Shown in pieces: positions 1 to 5,896 of a stretch of DNA of 8,327 nucleotides (its first letter is position 1; every line of letters begins with the position of its first letter). This DNA is from Nitrospinota bacterium. Its GTDB lineage: Bacteria > UBA8248 > JACPRG01. The stretch is from the NCBI GenBank assembly GCA_030740135.1, contig JASLXW010000158.1:1-8327 (forward strand), in the 5' to 3' direction. Below the pieces are notes generated by a model. The model made no database searches, had not been told where the DNA came from, and saw only the letters and a list, made by a program, of their open reading frames with translations. Position numbers and translations under genes: made by a program.

Positions 1-1702
1 CGAAGATCCGTCCGTCCTTGATATCCATATCTTCTGCGTCGACCTCCAATTTGAGCCCGGCAATCTTGAAGAGTTGCCGTTTGGCATCCTCAGCGGCCCT
101 GCGAATGGCGTTGCCATCGAAGAAGGTCGTCTTGCTGGACGAGGTTTCCCAGCCGTAGGGGCTTATGCCCGTGTCGGGGTGGGCCACGCTGATCTTGTCG
201 GGGCTCAGGCCGAGGGCTTCCCCCGCCATCTGTCGCAAGATGGTGTGCGCTCCCTGACCGTGTTCCACGGCGCTTGTGAGAAGGACGGCGCTGCCGTCTT
301 CGTTGATTTTGATGCCGGATTCGACATGGGCGTAGCCGATGCTGAACTTCCACATGCAGGCGATGCCGCGTCCGCGCCGCTTCCCCGGCGGCGGCGCCTC
401 GAGGCTTGATGCATTCAGGGATTCATAAGCTTTCCGGATGCATTCTTTCAGTCCACATCCTTTCATGACCTGACCCGTCGCCGTCAGATCGCCCGTTTCC
501 ACGCAATTCTTCATTCTGAGCTCGATCGGGTCGATCCCGAGCTCTGACGCGATGACCTCCAGTTGACCCTCGTAAGCGAAGCACGTCTCCGGCACGCCGA
601 ATCCCCGGTATGCCCCCGCCACCGGCTTGTTCGTGTACACGCAATAGGAGTCGATCCAGACATTGGGAATCTTGTACGGACCAATCGACGAAATGCCCCC
701 GGCCCGGGAGACCAGGATCTCATAGTCCCCGTAGGCGCCCGTATCCCAGACGGCGCGAATTTTCCGGGCGACGAACTCGCCGTCGCGCATGACGCCCGTC
801 TTGATCTCCGTCTTCATCGGTTGTCGGACGAAGGTGGAAATAAACTCCTCATCACGCGTCATCTCCAGTCGCACGGGGCGGCAATTGGTCTTGAGCGCAA
901 GTGTGCTCGCCAGCCCCTCTGTGAGACCGCTGATCTTTCCGCCGAATGCTCCGCCGACGTACATGGTGATGATTCGGACGTCGCTTTGTGAGAGCTTCAA
1001 TCCGCGGGCCACGTGCTCTTGAGCCAGATAAAGGCCTTGGGTGCTGCTCCAGATGTTGAGTTTCCGCTGAGCGTTATACTCGGCGACGCAGACATGGGGC
1101 TCCATACAGACGTGCTGGACCATGGGAATGTCGTATGCGCCCTCGACGACGAGGTCCGCTTTGCTCAGGCCCTCATCGACGTTTCCCTTGCGGACCCGCG
1201 TGAGGTTGGCGATGTTCGTTCCGGGTTGCTTGACGAGGACGTGCTTATTGTAATGATACTTGTCCAGATCCGGATGAATGAGGACCGCATCGGGCTTCAT
1301 AGCCTCTTCCGGGTCGAACAGCGCCGGGAGGTCTTCGTACTCGACCTCAATCAAGTCCAGCGCATCCTGGGCCGTGTCCTTATCCACGGCGGCGACGCCC
1401 GCCACGGCCTCGCCCACGTACCGCACCCGGTCCACGCCGTAGATGGTCTGATCGGCCAGGTGCGCCCCCCACTGGGAGTCGGGATAGTCGTGTCCAGTGA
1501 CGACGGCGTGCACCCCCTTCAGGCTCTTTGCCTTCTCGACATTGATGCTCCGGATCAGGGCGTGCGGGACGGGGCTCCTGAGGATCTTGGCGTGGAGCAT
1601 ATTGGGTTTGGCCAAATCGACCCCATAGATGGCCAACCCCCTGGCTTTCTCGTAACCGTCTCCCCTTTCGTAGGAAGCCCCGATGTAGTCAAAATCCGCC
1701 AT
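1..1702 (-). CDS. Molybdopterin-binding (large) subunit of a xanthine dehydrogenase-family hydroxylase, 3' end outside window
   Basis: This is the catalytic subunit of a three-subunit molybdenum hydroxylase. It binds the Mo-pterin cytosine dinucleotide or related cofactor and hydroxylates a substrate carbon with oxygen from water, in the cytoplasm. The minus-strand frame is open for 567 codons from ATG at 1702-1700 and runs off position 1; family members are usually about 750-800 residues, so about a quarter is missing. Visible signatures are LRSPVPHA (41-48), STQ (220-222, the Gln that contacts the Mo centre in xanthine dehydrogenase), GGAFGGK (250-256), GAYRGFGVPE (363-372), EHGQGAHT (480-487) and SSKTTFFDGNA near 535-545. 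The AYRCSFR loop of true CO dehydrogenase is absent, so it is not a form I CO dehydrogenase. The C-terminal GVGE catalytic Glu lies outside the window. An AGGGGA site (1714-1709) sits 6 bases before the ATG. The substrate is unknown; N-heterocycle, purine, aldehyde or aryl-CoA substrates are all possible for the family. Confidence 0.95.
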   Translation of the reverse strand, partial: MADFDYIGASYERGDGYEKARGLAIYGVDLAKPNMLHAKILRSPVPHALIRSINVEKAKSLKGVHAVVTGHDYPDSQWGAHLADQTIYGVDRVRYVGEAVAGVAAVDKDTAQDALDLIEVEYEDLPALFDPEEAMKPDAVLIHPDLDKYHYNKHVLVKQPGTNIANLTRVRKGNVDEGLSKADLVVEGAYDIPMVQHVCMEPHVCVAEYNAQRKLNIWSSTQGLYLAQEHVARGLKLSQSDVRIITMYVGGAFGGKISGLTEGLASTLALKTNCRPVRLEMTRDEEFISTFVRQPMKTEIKTGVMRDGEFVARKIRAVWDTGAYGDYEILVSRAGGISSIGPYKIPNVWIDSYCVYTNKPVAGAYRGFGVPETCFAYEGQLEVIASELGIDPIELRMKNCVETGDLTATGQVMKGCGLKECIRKAYESLNASSLEAPPPGKRRGRGIACMWKFSIGYAHVESGIKINEDGSAVLLTSAVEHGQGAHTILRQMAGEALGLSPDKISVAHPDTGISPYGWETSSSKTTFFDGNAIRRAAEDAKRQLFKIAGLKLEVDAEDMDIKDGRIF

Positions 1703-1857
1703 CCAGTTTCCCCTTTCAAGAAACGATGTTCACGGGCCCTGTCCGGAAGGTGTCTTTTGCTTCCGCATTCCCGCCGACTGGAATCTTTCCGCCCGGCGGG
1801 TCACTCCGGTTCCGGCTCGAACGAGTGGACGCAAGAGCGCGGATCGGCCCTCAAAGC
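1703..1857 (-). other. 155-base intra-operon gap with nested stem-loop
   Basis: The FAD and 2Fe-2S genes are 24 bases apart, but 155 bases separate the 2Fe-2S stop (1858-1860) from the molybdenum subunit start (1702). No gene-sized reading frame with a ribosome binding site fills it; the only ATG frame is about a dozen codons without a Shine-Dalgarno site. It contains a symmetrical stem-loop at 1770-1800: arms CCCGCCG (1770-1776) and CGGCGGG (1794-1800), a 3x3 internal loop, then GGAA (1780-1783) pairing with TTCC (1787-1790) around a 3-base loop. No T-run follows on the minus strand, so it does not look like a strong terminator. RNA processing, stability control or differential expression of the large subunit are possible, as is chance in GC-rich DNA. 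Confidence 0.6.
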
Positions 1858-2331
1858 TTACACCTCGCCGTCGGCGACGGCCTGGACGGCCTCGATGATC
1901 TTCGCGTACCCGGTGCAACGGCAGAGGTTGCCCGACAGGTGGTGGCGGATCTCCCCCTCCGTCGGGTGCGGGTTGTCCTCCAATAGCTTGATCGACGCCA
2001 TGATCATCCCCGGCGTGCAGTAACCGCACTGGATCGCCCAACGCTTGATGAAGCTCTCCTGCATCGGGTGAAGACCCCCGTCCGCGCCCTTCACGCCCTC
2101 GATCGTCTCGATCTCCTTGCCCTGAACGCGCACCGCAAGCGTCAGACAACCGCTCGCCAACTCCCCGTCCACCTTCACCGTGCACGTGCCGCAAACCCCC
2201 ATGTCGCAGCCCTTCTTCGGACCCGTCAGGTAAAGGTCCTCACGAAGGGTGTCCAATAAACTCTTCTTCGACTCGATGACCGCCTCGCGCTCCTCGCCGT
2301 TCACGCTCAGCGTGACCAGTTGCTTCGCCAT
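1858..2331 (-). CDS. 2Fe-2S (small) subunit of a xanthine dehydrogenase-family hydroxylase
   Basis: This is the electron-transfer subunit carrying two [2Fe-2S] clusters between the molybdenum site and FAD. The 157-residue length is normal for stand-alone small subunits (about 150-170). An N-terminal ferredoxin-like domain holds Cys42, Cys47, Cys50 and Cys62 (C-x4-C-x2-C-x11-C). A helical C-terminal domain holds Cys102 and Cys105 in QCGYCTPG, then Cys137 and Cys139 in NLCRCTGY. All eight ligands are present, and Gln101 before Cys102 is the residue that contacts the pterin in this family. The ATG at 2331 has GGGAGG (2347-2342) 10 bases upstream and follows the FAD gene by 24 bases, so the two are probably co-transcribed and translated in step. 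Codons strongly favour G endings (GCG, ACG, AAG, GTG), as in the FAD gene and unlike the molybdenum subunit gene. The sequence places the family securely but says nothing about the substrate. Confidence 0.97.
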   Translation of the reverse strand: MAKQLVTLSVNGEEREAVIESKKSLLDTLREDLYLTGPKKGCDMGVCGTCTVKVDGELASGCLTLAVRVQGKEIETIEGVKGADGGLHPMQESFIKRWAIQCGYCTPGMIMASIKLLEDNPHPTEGEIRHHLSGNLCRCTGYAKIIEAVQAVADGEV

Positions 2332-2355
2332 TGCCTCAGTCCCTCCCGGCCCCGC

Positions 2356-3228
2356 TCAGGGTGAGCCGTTGCCAGACAGCGCCGCCTGAACCGTCCGTTT
2401 CAAAAATACACCCACCATCGCCCGCTTGTAATCGGCCGAGCCTCGAATGTCGTCTATCGGTTCCACCGCCCCCTTCGCCAGTTCGCCCGCCTCGGCGAGA
2501 ACCGACTCGGTCAGCTCCTTGCCCTGCAAATGGGCCTCCGCCTCGCTCATCCGGCGAGGCGTCGCCACCGCCGCCCCTACGCTGATCCGCGCCTGCTTGC
2601 AAGTCACGCCGTCCGACTCCACCTCCACCGCCGCACCGACGCTCAGCGCCGGCTTGTCCTCCTTCGAGCGCGTCGTGAACTTCGTGTACGACGTCCGCCA
2701 ACCGGCGCCAAGCCGCTTCACTCGCACCTCGGTCAACAACTCGTCCGGCGCCACGCACGTCTCGTAGTAATCGGTGAAAAAATCACCGATCGACACCGTC
2801 CGCTCGCCGCCCTTTTTCCGAAGAACCAGCTCCGCCTCCATCGCCGTCAGCGCCGCGGGTGGGTCCGCCGCAGGCTCGGCGAAGCAAAGGTTGCCCCCGA
2901 TCGTCCCCTGGTTGCGGATCCGAACCGTCCCCACCCGGTGAAAGGCCTCCGCCAACAGCGGGTAACCGGAGCGAACCGTCGCGTCCCGCTCGATCGTCCG
3001 GTGGGTCGTCAGCGCACCGATGCAAAGCGTGTCCCCCGACTCCTTGATGTAGCTCAAATCGGAAAGCTCGCCGATGTCGATCAGGTAGTCCGGCGAGAAA
3101 AGCCGCTGCTTCATCACAATCAGAAGCGCCACCCCCCCCGCGATGATCTTGCCGTCCTCGGAGTGCGCCGAGAGCGCGTCCAGCGCCTCGTCCACCGTCT
3201 TGCACGTCAACAACTCGAAATTCCGCAT
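2356..3228 (-). CDS. FAD-binding (medium) subunit of a xanthine dehydrogenase-family hydroxylase
   Basis: This flavoprotein subunit (CoxM/CutM type) takes electrons from the 2Fe-2S subunit and hands them to NAD+, a quinone or another acceptor. It has 290 residues from the ATG at 3228, typical of the family. The N-terminal FAD domain shows AGGVALL (30-36), the glycine-rich loop usually written AGGTDLL or AGGxSLL, and TIGGN (109-113) followed by AEPAADPP (117-124). The C-terminal CO dehydrogenase flavoprotein domain follows from about residue 175. There is no extra cysteine-rich insert of the kind that carries a 4Fe-4S cluster in 4-hydroxybenzoyl-CoA reductase. A GTG at 3252 would add eight residues, but it has no ribosome binding site and lies inside a stem-loop; the ATG has GAGG (3239-3236) 7 bases upstream and gives the usual family N-terminus (MRNFELL). 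This is the first gene of the minus operon. Residues 30-33 are encoded across a run of eight G. Confidence 0.95.
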   Translation of the reverse strand: MRNFELLTCKTVDEALDALSAHSEDGKIIAGGVALLIVMKQRLFSPDYLIDIGELSDLSYIKESGDTLCIGALTTHRTIERDATVRSGYPLLAEAFHRVGTVRIRNQGTIGGNLCFAEPAADPPAALTAMEAELVLRKKGGERTVSIGDFFTDYYETCVAPDELLTEVRVKRLGAGWRTSYTKFTTRSKEDKPALSVGAAVEVESDGVTCKQARISVGAAVATPRRMSEAEAHLQGKELTESVLAEAGELAKGAVEPIDDIRGSADYKRAMVGVFLKRTVQAALSGNGSP

Positions 3229-3235
3229 GTCCGAG

Positions 3236-3239
3236 CCTC
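3236..3239 (-). promoter_or_regulatory. Ribosome binding site of the FAD subunit gene
   Basis: GAGG on the minus strand lies 7 bases before the ATG at 3228. It decides the start in favour of that ATG over the in-frame GTG at 3252, which has no purine-rich site upstream. Confidence 0.65.
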
Positions 3240-3242
3240 GAA

Positions 3243-3262
3243 GGCCGATCACGCAATCGGCC
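3243..3262 (-). repeat. Perfect 7-bp dyad in the leader of the FAD subunit gene
   Basis: GGCCGAT (3243-3249) and ATCGGCC (3256-3262) are exact inverted copies around six bases. The dyad ends 3 bases from the GAGG ribosome binding site and lies inside the predicted transcript, so it could be an RNA stem-loop affecting initiation, or an operator downstream of the promoter. The match is seen directly; the function is inferred. Confidence 0.55.
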
Positions 3263-3267
3263 GCACT

Positions 3268-3295
3268 GGGGGAAATGAGAAAGACTGCCCCCCCC
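3268..3295 (-). repeat. G-tract/C-tract inverted repeat in the minus-operon leader
   Basis: On the minus strand a run of eight G (3295-3288) is followed 15 bases later by five C (3272-3268), so five G-C pairs could form next to the dyad at 3243-3262. The homopolymer is also prone to slippage. No regulatory role is shown by the sequence alone. Confidence 0.4.
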
Positions 3296-3351
3296 GTTGC
3301 TCCTGCTGAATGACGCTGCGTCCGACCGGGGGATGCCCTTTAGATACGTCG

Positions 3352-3381
3352 AGATTAGCGAATCGACCCAAAGCCTGTCAA
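3352..3381 (-). promoter_or_regulatory. Sigma-70-type promoter candidate for the molybdenum hydroxylase operon
   Basis: On the minus strand a perfect TTGACA (3381-3376) is followed, after 18 bases, by TAATCT (3357-3352), which keeps the TAnnnT pattern of a -10 box. Transcription would start near 3345, giving a leader of about 115 bases before the ATG at 3228. The -35 box and the location are persuasive; the -10 box is only a 3 of 6 match. Confidence 0.55.
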
Positions 3382-3617
3382 GCCTGCCAAAGGGATCTTC
3401 AAGCAGGAAATCCGGCCCTCCTCAATGCGGCGATTCGCGACAGTTTAACGGAATTGGGAAAAACACCATCGGGACGCCTGTCCCTGAAGCATACCCAACC
3501 CGTCATGGCGAATCGGGGTTAACCGGCCCGCGAGGAATCCGTTTCCGCTGATCCGCTTCTGACGACTCGATAAAAGGGAGGCGGCAAATTCAGGCGAACA
3601 GCGCCCCCGAGGAAATG

Positions 3618-3626
3618 TGGTAGAGT
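3618..3626 (+). promoter_or_regulatory. Weak extended -10 promoter candidate upstream of hyuA
   Basis: TGG followed by TAGAGT (3621-3626) resembles an extended -10 element (TGn plus a 4 of 6 match to TATAAT). No good -35 box is found 16-19 bases upstream. If used, the leader would be about 180 bases and would include both stem-loops before hyuA. It is the best plus-strand candidate seen here but is weak. Confidence 0.25.
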
Positions 3627-3740
3627 ATGCGAATTCAGAGCCGCCGCGAATCAGAGAAATCCTCCGTGACTTCGACCCCCTGAAGGCCAAACGGGTTACA
3701 GTTGCGCGAGGTCTTCTTTCCATTTTCGGATATCAGGCGG

Positions 3741-3776
3741 GCTCCGGCTCGAAGGGGCCTTCAAGCGGAGCGTTTT
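3741..3776 (+). terminator. Terminator-like stem-loop with TTTT in the hyuA leader (possible attenuator)
   Basis: Bases 3741-3754 pair with 3759-3771. There are six pairs (GCTCCG with CGGAGC), one bulged G at 3747, two pairs, a C/A mismatch (3750/3763), then GAAG with CTTC closing on a GGGC loop: 12 pairs in all. GTTTT follows directly on the plus strand, while the minus strand has no T-run after it, so the polarity is towards hyuA. The T-tract is short, so termination would be partial. It could be an attenuator for hyuAB. Confidence 0.4.
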
Positions 3777-3793
3777 GATCCTTTCGGGTCAAA
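3774..3793 (+). repeat. Second stem-loop directly before hyuA
   Basis: TTTGATCC (3774-3781) can pair with GGGTCAAA (3786-3793) around a TTTC loop, giving eight pairs of which one is G-U in RNA. It starts within the T-run of the preceding stem-loop and ends 8 bases before the GGGTGAT ribosome binding site. The repeat is seen directly; a regulatory role is inferred. Confidence 0.5.
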
Positions 3794-3801
3794 CCAGTGA
3801 C

Positions 3802-3808
3802 GGGTGAT
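3802..3808 (+). promoter_or_regulatory. Ribosome binding site of hyuA
   Basis: GGGTGAT matches the 3' part of the anti-Shine-Dalgarno complement (GGTGAT) and lies 3 bases before ATG 3812. It favours that ATG over the in-frame GTG at 3797, which has only the stem-loop upstream. Confidence 0.55.
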
Positions 3809-3811
3809 GGG

Positions 3812-5896
3812 ATGAGCGGGGAAGACCGATACCGCGTCGGCGTGGACACGGGCGGGACATTCACCGATGTGGTGGTGATCCACGAGCGAACGGGCGAATT
3901 CTTCAGCACGAAAGTCGCCAGCACACCGGAAGATCCCTCTCTGGCCCTGGTTCTGGGCGTTGAGAAGGCCTTAAGCCGGATGAACGTCCGCCCCGACAAG
4001 ATCTCCGCGCTGTTTCACGGAACGACGGTCGCCACCAACGCGCTGCTCCAACACAAGTTCGAGGATCTCGGGCTCATCGTCACCCGGGGGTTCCGGTTCC
4101 TTCTGGAAATCGCGCGCCAAAGCGTCCCCGACAACTACGGCAACTCCTATTTTTGGGTGAAGCCGGACCGCATCGTTCCCCTTCATCTCGTCCAGGAAGT
4201 GGACGAGCGACTCGATCATCACGGCAACGTCCTGAGACCGCTCAATGAGAAGAGCGCGGCTCGCGCGGCCCGGTGGTTCAGGAAGCGGGGCATCCAAAGC
4301 GTCGCGATCTGCCTGTTGCATTCCTACGCCGATCCCCGGCACGAACGGGCCATCCGGAGGGTCTTCGAGAAAGAATTTCCCGAGGCCTTCATCTCTTTGT
4401 CCAGCGACGTCATGCCGGAATACCGCGAATACGAGCGGGCCATAACGACGTGCATAGACGCCGCCCTCAAGCCCCAAATCAAGCGGTACGTGGACGCGGG
4501 CGAGCGGAGGGTGAGGGACCTGTTGGGCGATGTCCCCTTCCTGGTGATGAAGTCCAACGGCGGCGTTTTCAGCGCGCGGGAGTCCACCGATAAGCCGGTC
4601 TCTACGCTTCTCTCCGGCCCCGCGGCGGGCGCGCTGGCCTGCTCGTTTCTCGCCGAGCGATGCGGGCTTGATCACGTCATCACGTTCGACGCGGGGGGGA
4701 CCTCGACAGACGTGAGCGTCGTGGAGAGCGGCCAGGTCGGACACACCACGCAGACCGTCATCGAAGATTTCCCCATCAAGGTCCCCATGCTTGACATCGT
4801 GACCGTGGGAACGGGCGGGGGCTCCGTCGCCTGGGTGAGCCCCGAGGGGCGTCTGAAGGTCGGGCCGCGCAGCGCCGGGGCGGCGCCGGGGCCCATGTGT
4901 TACGCGCTCGGAGGCGAAGAGCCGACCGTGACGGACGCCGCAATGTTCCTGGGCCAGCTCCCCCGGACGTTCTTGGGCGGCGAGGTTTCACTCGATCAGA
5001 GCCGGGCGAAGGAAGGCATCCGCAAATTGGCCGGGCGATTGGGCCTGGGGCCGCTCGATGCGGCGACCGGAATTTTAGAGATCGCCGCCTGGAATCAGGC
5101 CCACGGGATTCGCCGGATGACCATCCAGCGCGGGCGCGATCCGCGCCGGTATTCCCTGGTGGCCTTCGGCGGGGCGGGTCCGATGATGGCGGGGCGGATC
5201 GCGGACATCCTCGGGATGGGCTCCATCATCATTCCGCCGTCCCCGGGCGTGGGCTCCGCGTTCGGCCTCCAAGTGGTGGACCTGAAGAACGACTACGTGC
5301 GGACGGTGACACAGCGGGAGAACCAGCTGGATTTCCGGGCGATCCAACGCGCGTTCCAAGAGATGGAAGAGGAGGCGGCGGCGGACCTCTCCCGGGAGGG
5401 ATTATCCATCCGGAGCCGCGTCTTCGCGCGCTCGATTGATTTCCGCTATCTCGGGGAGGCCCAGGAAATGGAGATCGCCCTCCCTGAGGCGCGCCTTTCA
5501 GGGGACCGGCTCCAGGAAGCCATCGCGGAATTCCACGCGGGATACCTGGCCCTGTTCCGGCACGGATACCGGGGCGAGACGCCGGTGGAGATTGTCAACC
5601 TGCGCCTGTCCGGCATCGGCCGCCTGGGACGGCCCAATCTAAAGACGGTCCCGCAGGGCGGCCCCAGCCCCCAGGAGGCGTACAAGGCCGCCCGCCTCAT
5701 TTACTTCAAAGAAACGGGCGTCGTGGAATGCCGGACGTTCGATCGCGATCGGCTGCGGGCGGGGAACTTCATCGACGGGCCCTCCGTCGTTGAAGACTAT
5801 GGCTCGACGACCGTCATCCTGCCCGGCCAGAGCGGGCGCGTGGATCCGTTCGGCAACCTGGTGATCACGGCGAAGAAAAAGGGGAGCGGGCCATGA
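3812..5896 (+). CDS. hyuA: HyuA-type subunit: ATP-dependent hydantoinase/5-oxoprolinase/acetone carboxylase family
   Basis: This is the ATP-binding subunit of a two-subunit enzyme that spends ATP to activate an amide, lactam or ketone, opening a cyclic amide or carboxylating a substrate with its HyuB partner. It has 694 residues from ATG 3812, the usual length. The N-terminal domain begins with VGVDTGGTFTDVVV (9-22), then HGTTVATNALL (69-79). The central ATPase-fold domain has LLSGPAAGA (266-274), FDAGGTSTDVS (292-302), GTGGGS (333-338) and SAGAAPGPMCY (354-364) running into PTVTDA (371-376). FGGAGP (452-457) and a PPSPGVGSAFGL stretch lead into the C-terminal domain. After FGGAGP relatives usually have LHA; here it is MMA (458-460), so that His is missing. 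The stop overlaps the hyuB start (ATGA), pointing to coupled translation of a stoichiometric pair. Acetone or acetophenone carboxylase is less likely because no third-subunit gene is adjacent, but the substrate cannot be read from sequence. Confidence 0.93.
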   Translation: MSGEDRYRVGVDTGGTFTDVVVIHERTGEFFSTKVASTPEDPSLALVLGVEKALSRMNVRPDKISALFHGTTVATNALLQHKFEDLGLIVTRGFRFLLEIARQSVPDNYGNSYFWVKPDRIVPLHLVQEVDERLDHHGNVLRPLNEKSAARAARWFRKRGIQSVAICLLHSYADPRHERAIRRVFEKEFPEAFISLSSDVMPEYREYERAITTCIDAALKPQIKRYVDAGERRVRDLLGDVPFLVMKSNGGVFSARESTDKPVSTLLSGPAAGALACSFLAERCGLDHVITFDAGGTSTDVSVVESGQVGHTTQTVIEDFPIKVPMLDIVTVGTGGGSVAWVSPEGRLKVGPRSAGAAPGPMCYALGGEEPTVTDAAMFLGQLPRTFLGGEVSLDQSRAKEGIRKLAGRLGLGPLDAATGILEIAAWNQAHGIRRMTIQRGRDPRRYSLVAFGGAGPMMAGRIADILGMGSIIIPPSPGVGSAFGLQVVDLKNDYVRTVTQRENQLDFRAIQRAFQEMEEEAAADLSREGLSIRSRVFARSIDFRYLGEAQEMEIALPEARLSGDRLQEAIAEFHAGYLALFRHGYRGETPVEIVNLRLSGIGRLGRPNLKTVPQGGPSPQEAYKAARLIYFKETGVVECRTFDRDRLRAGNFIDGPSVVEDYGSTTVILPGQSGRVDPFGNLVITAKKKGSGP

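Larger units (their letters stand above)
3229..3811. other. Divergent intergenic region between the two operons
   Basis: About 580 bases separate the divergent starts. It holds the minus-strand promoter (3352-3381), minus-leader stem-loops (3243-3295) and two hyuA-leader stem-loops (3741-3793). Frames of 70-92 codons occur (3297-3551 and 3310-3522 plus, 3445-3723 minus), but none has a clear ribosome binding site or recognisable protein motif, so no gene is called. The stretch 3382-3615 shows nothing else that can be supported. No regulator gene lies between the operons, so any dedicated regulator is outside the window. Confidence 0.7.

Noticed and set aside
1013..2023. A 336-codon plus-strand open frame
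   Set aside because: It spans the coding strands of the molybdenum and 2Fe-2S subunits and their gap, and has no protein motif. It is a shadow of those genes.
1..3228. Aerobic CO dehydrogenase (coxMSL), suggested by the gene order
   Set aside because: The large subunit has GAYRGFG where form I CO dehydrogenase has the AYRCSFR loop with its catalytic Cys.
3445..3723. A 92-codon minus-strand frame in the divergent region
   Set aside because: No ribosome binding site or recognisable protein feature. It is rich in Arg and Ser, as random GC-rich frames are.
1811..3753. The 11-mer TCCGGCTCGAA is shared by the gap at 1811-1821 and the hyuA leader at 3743-3753
   Set aside because: Several shared 11-mers are expected by chance at this length and GC content. 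In the hyuA leader it is explained by the stem-loop.
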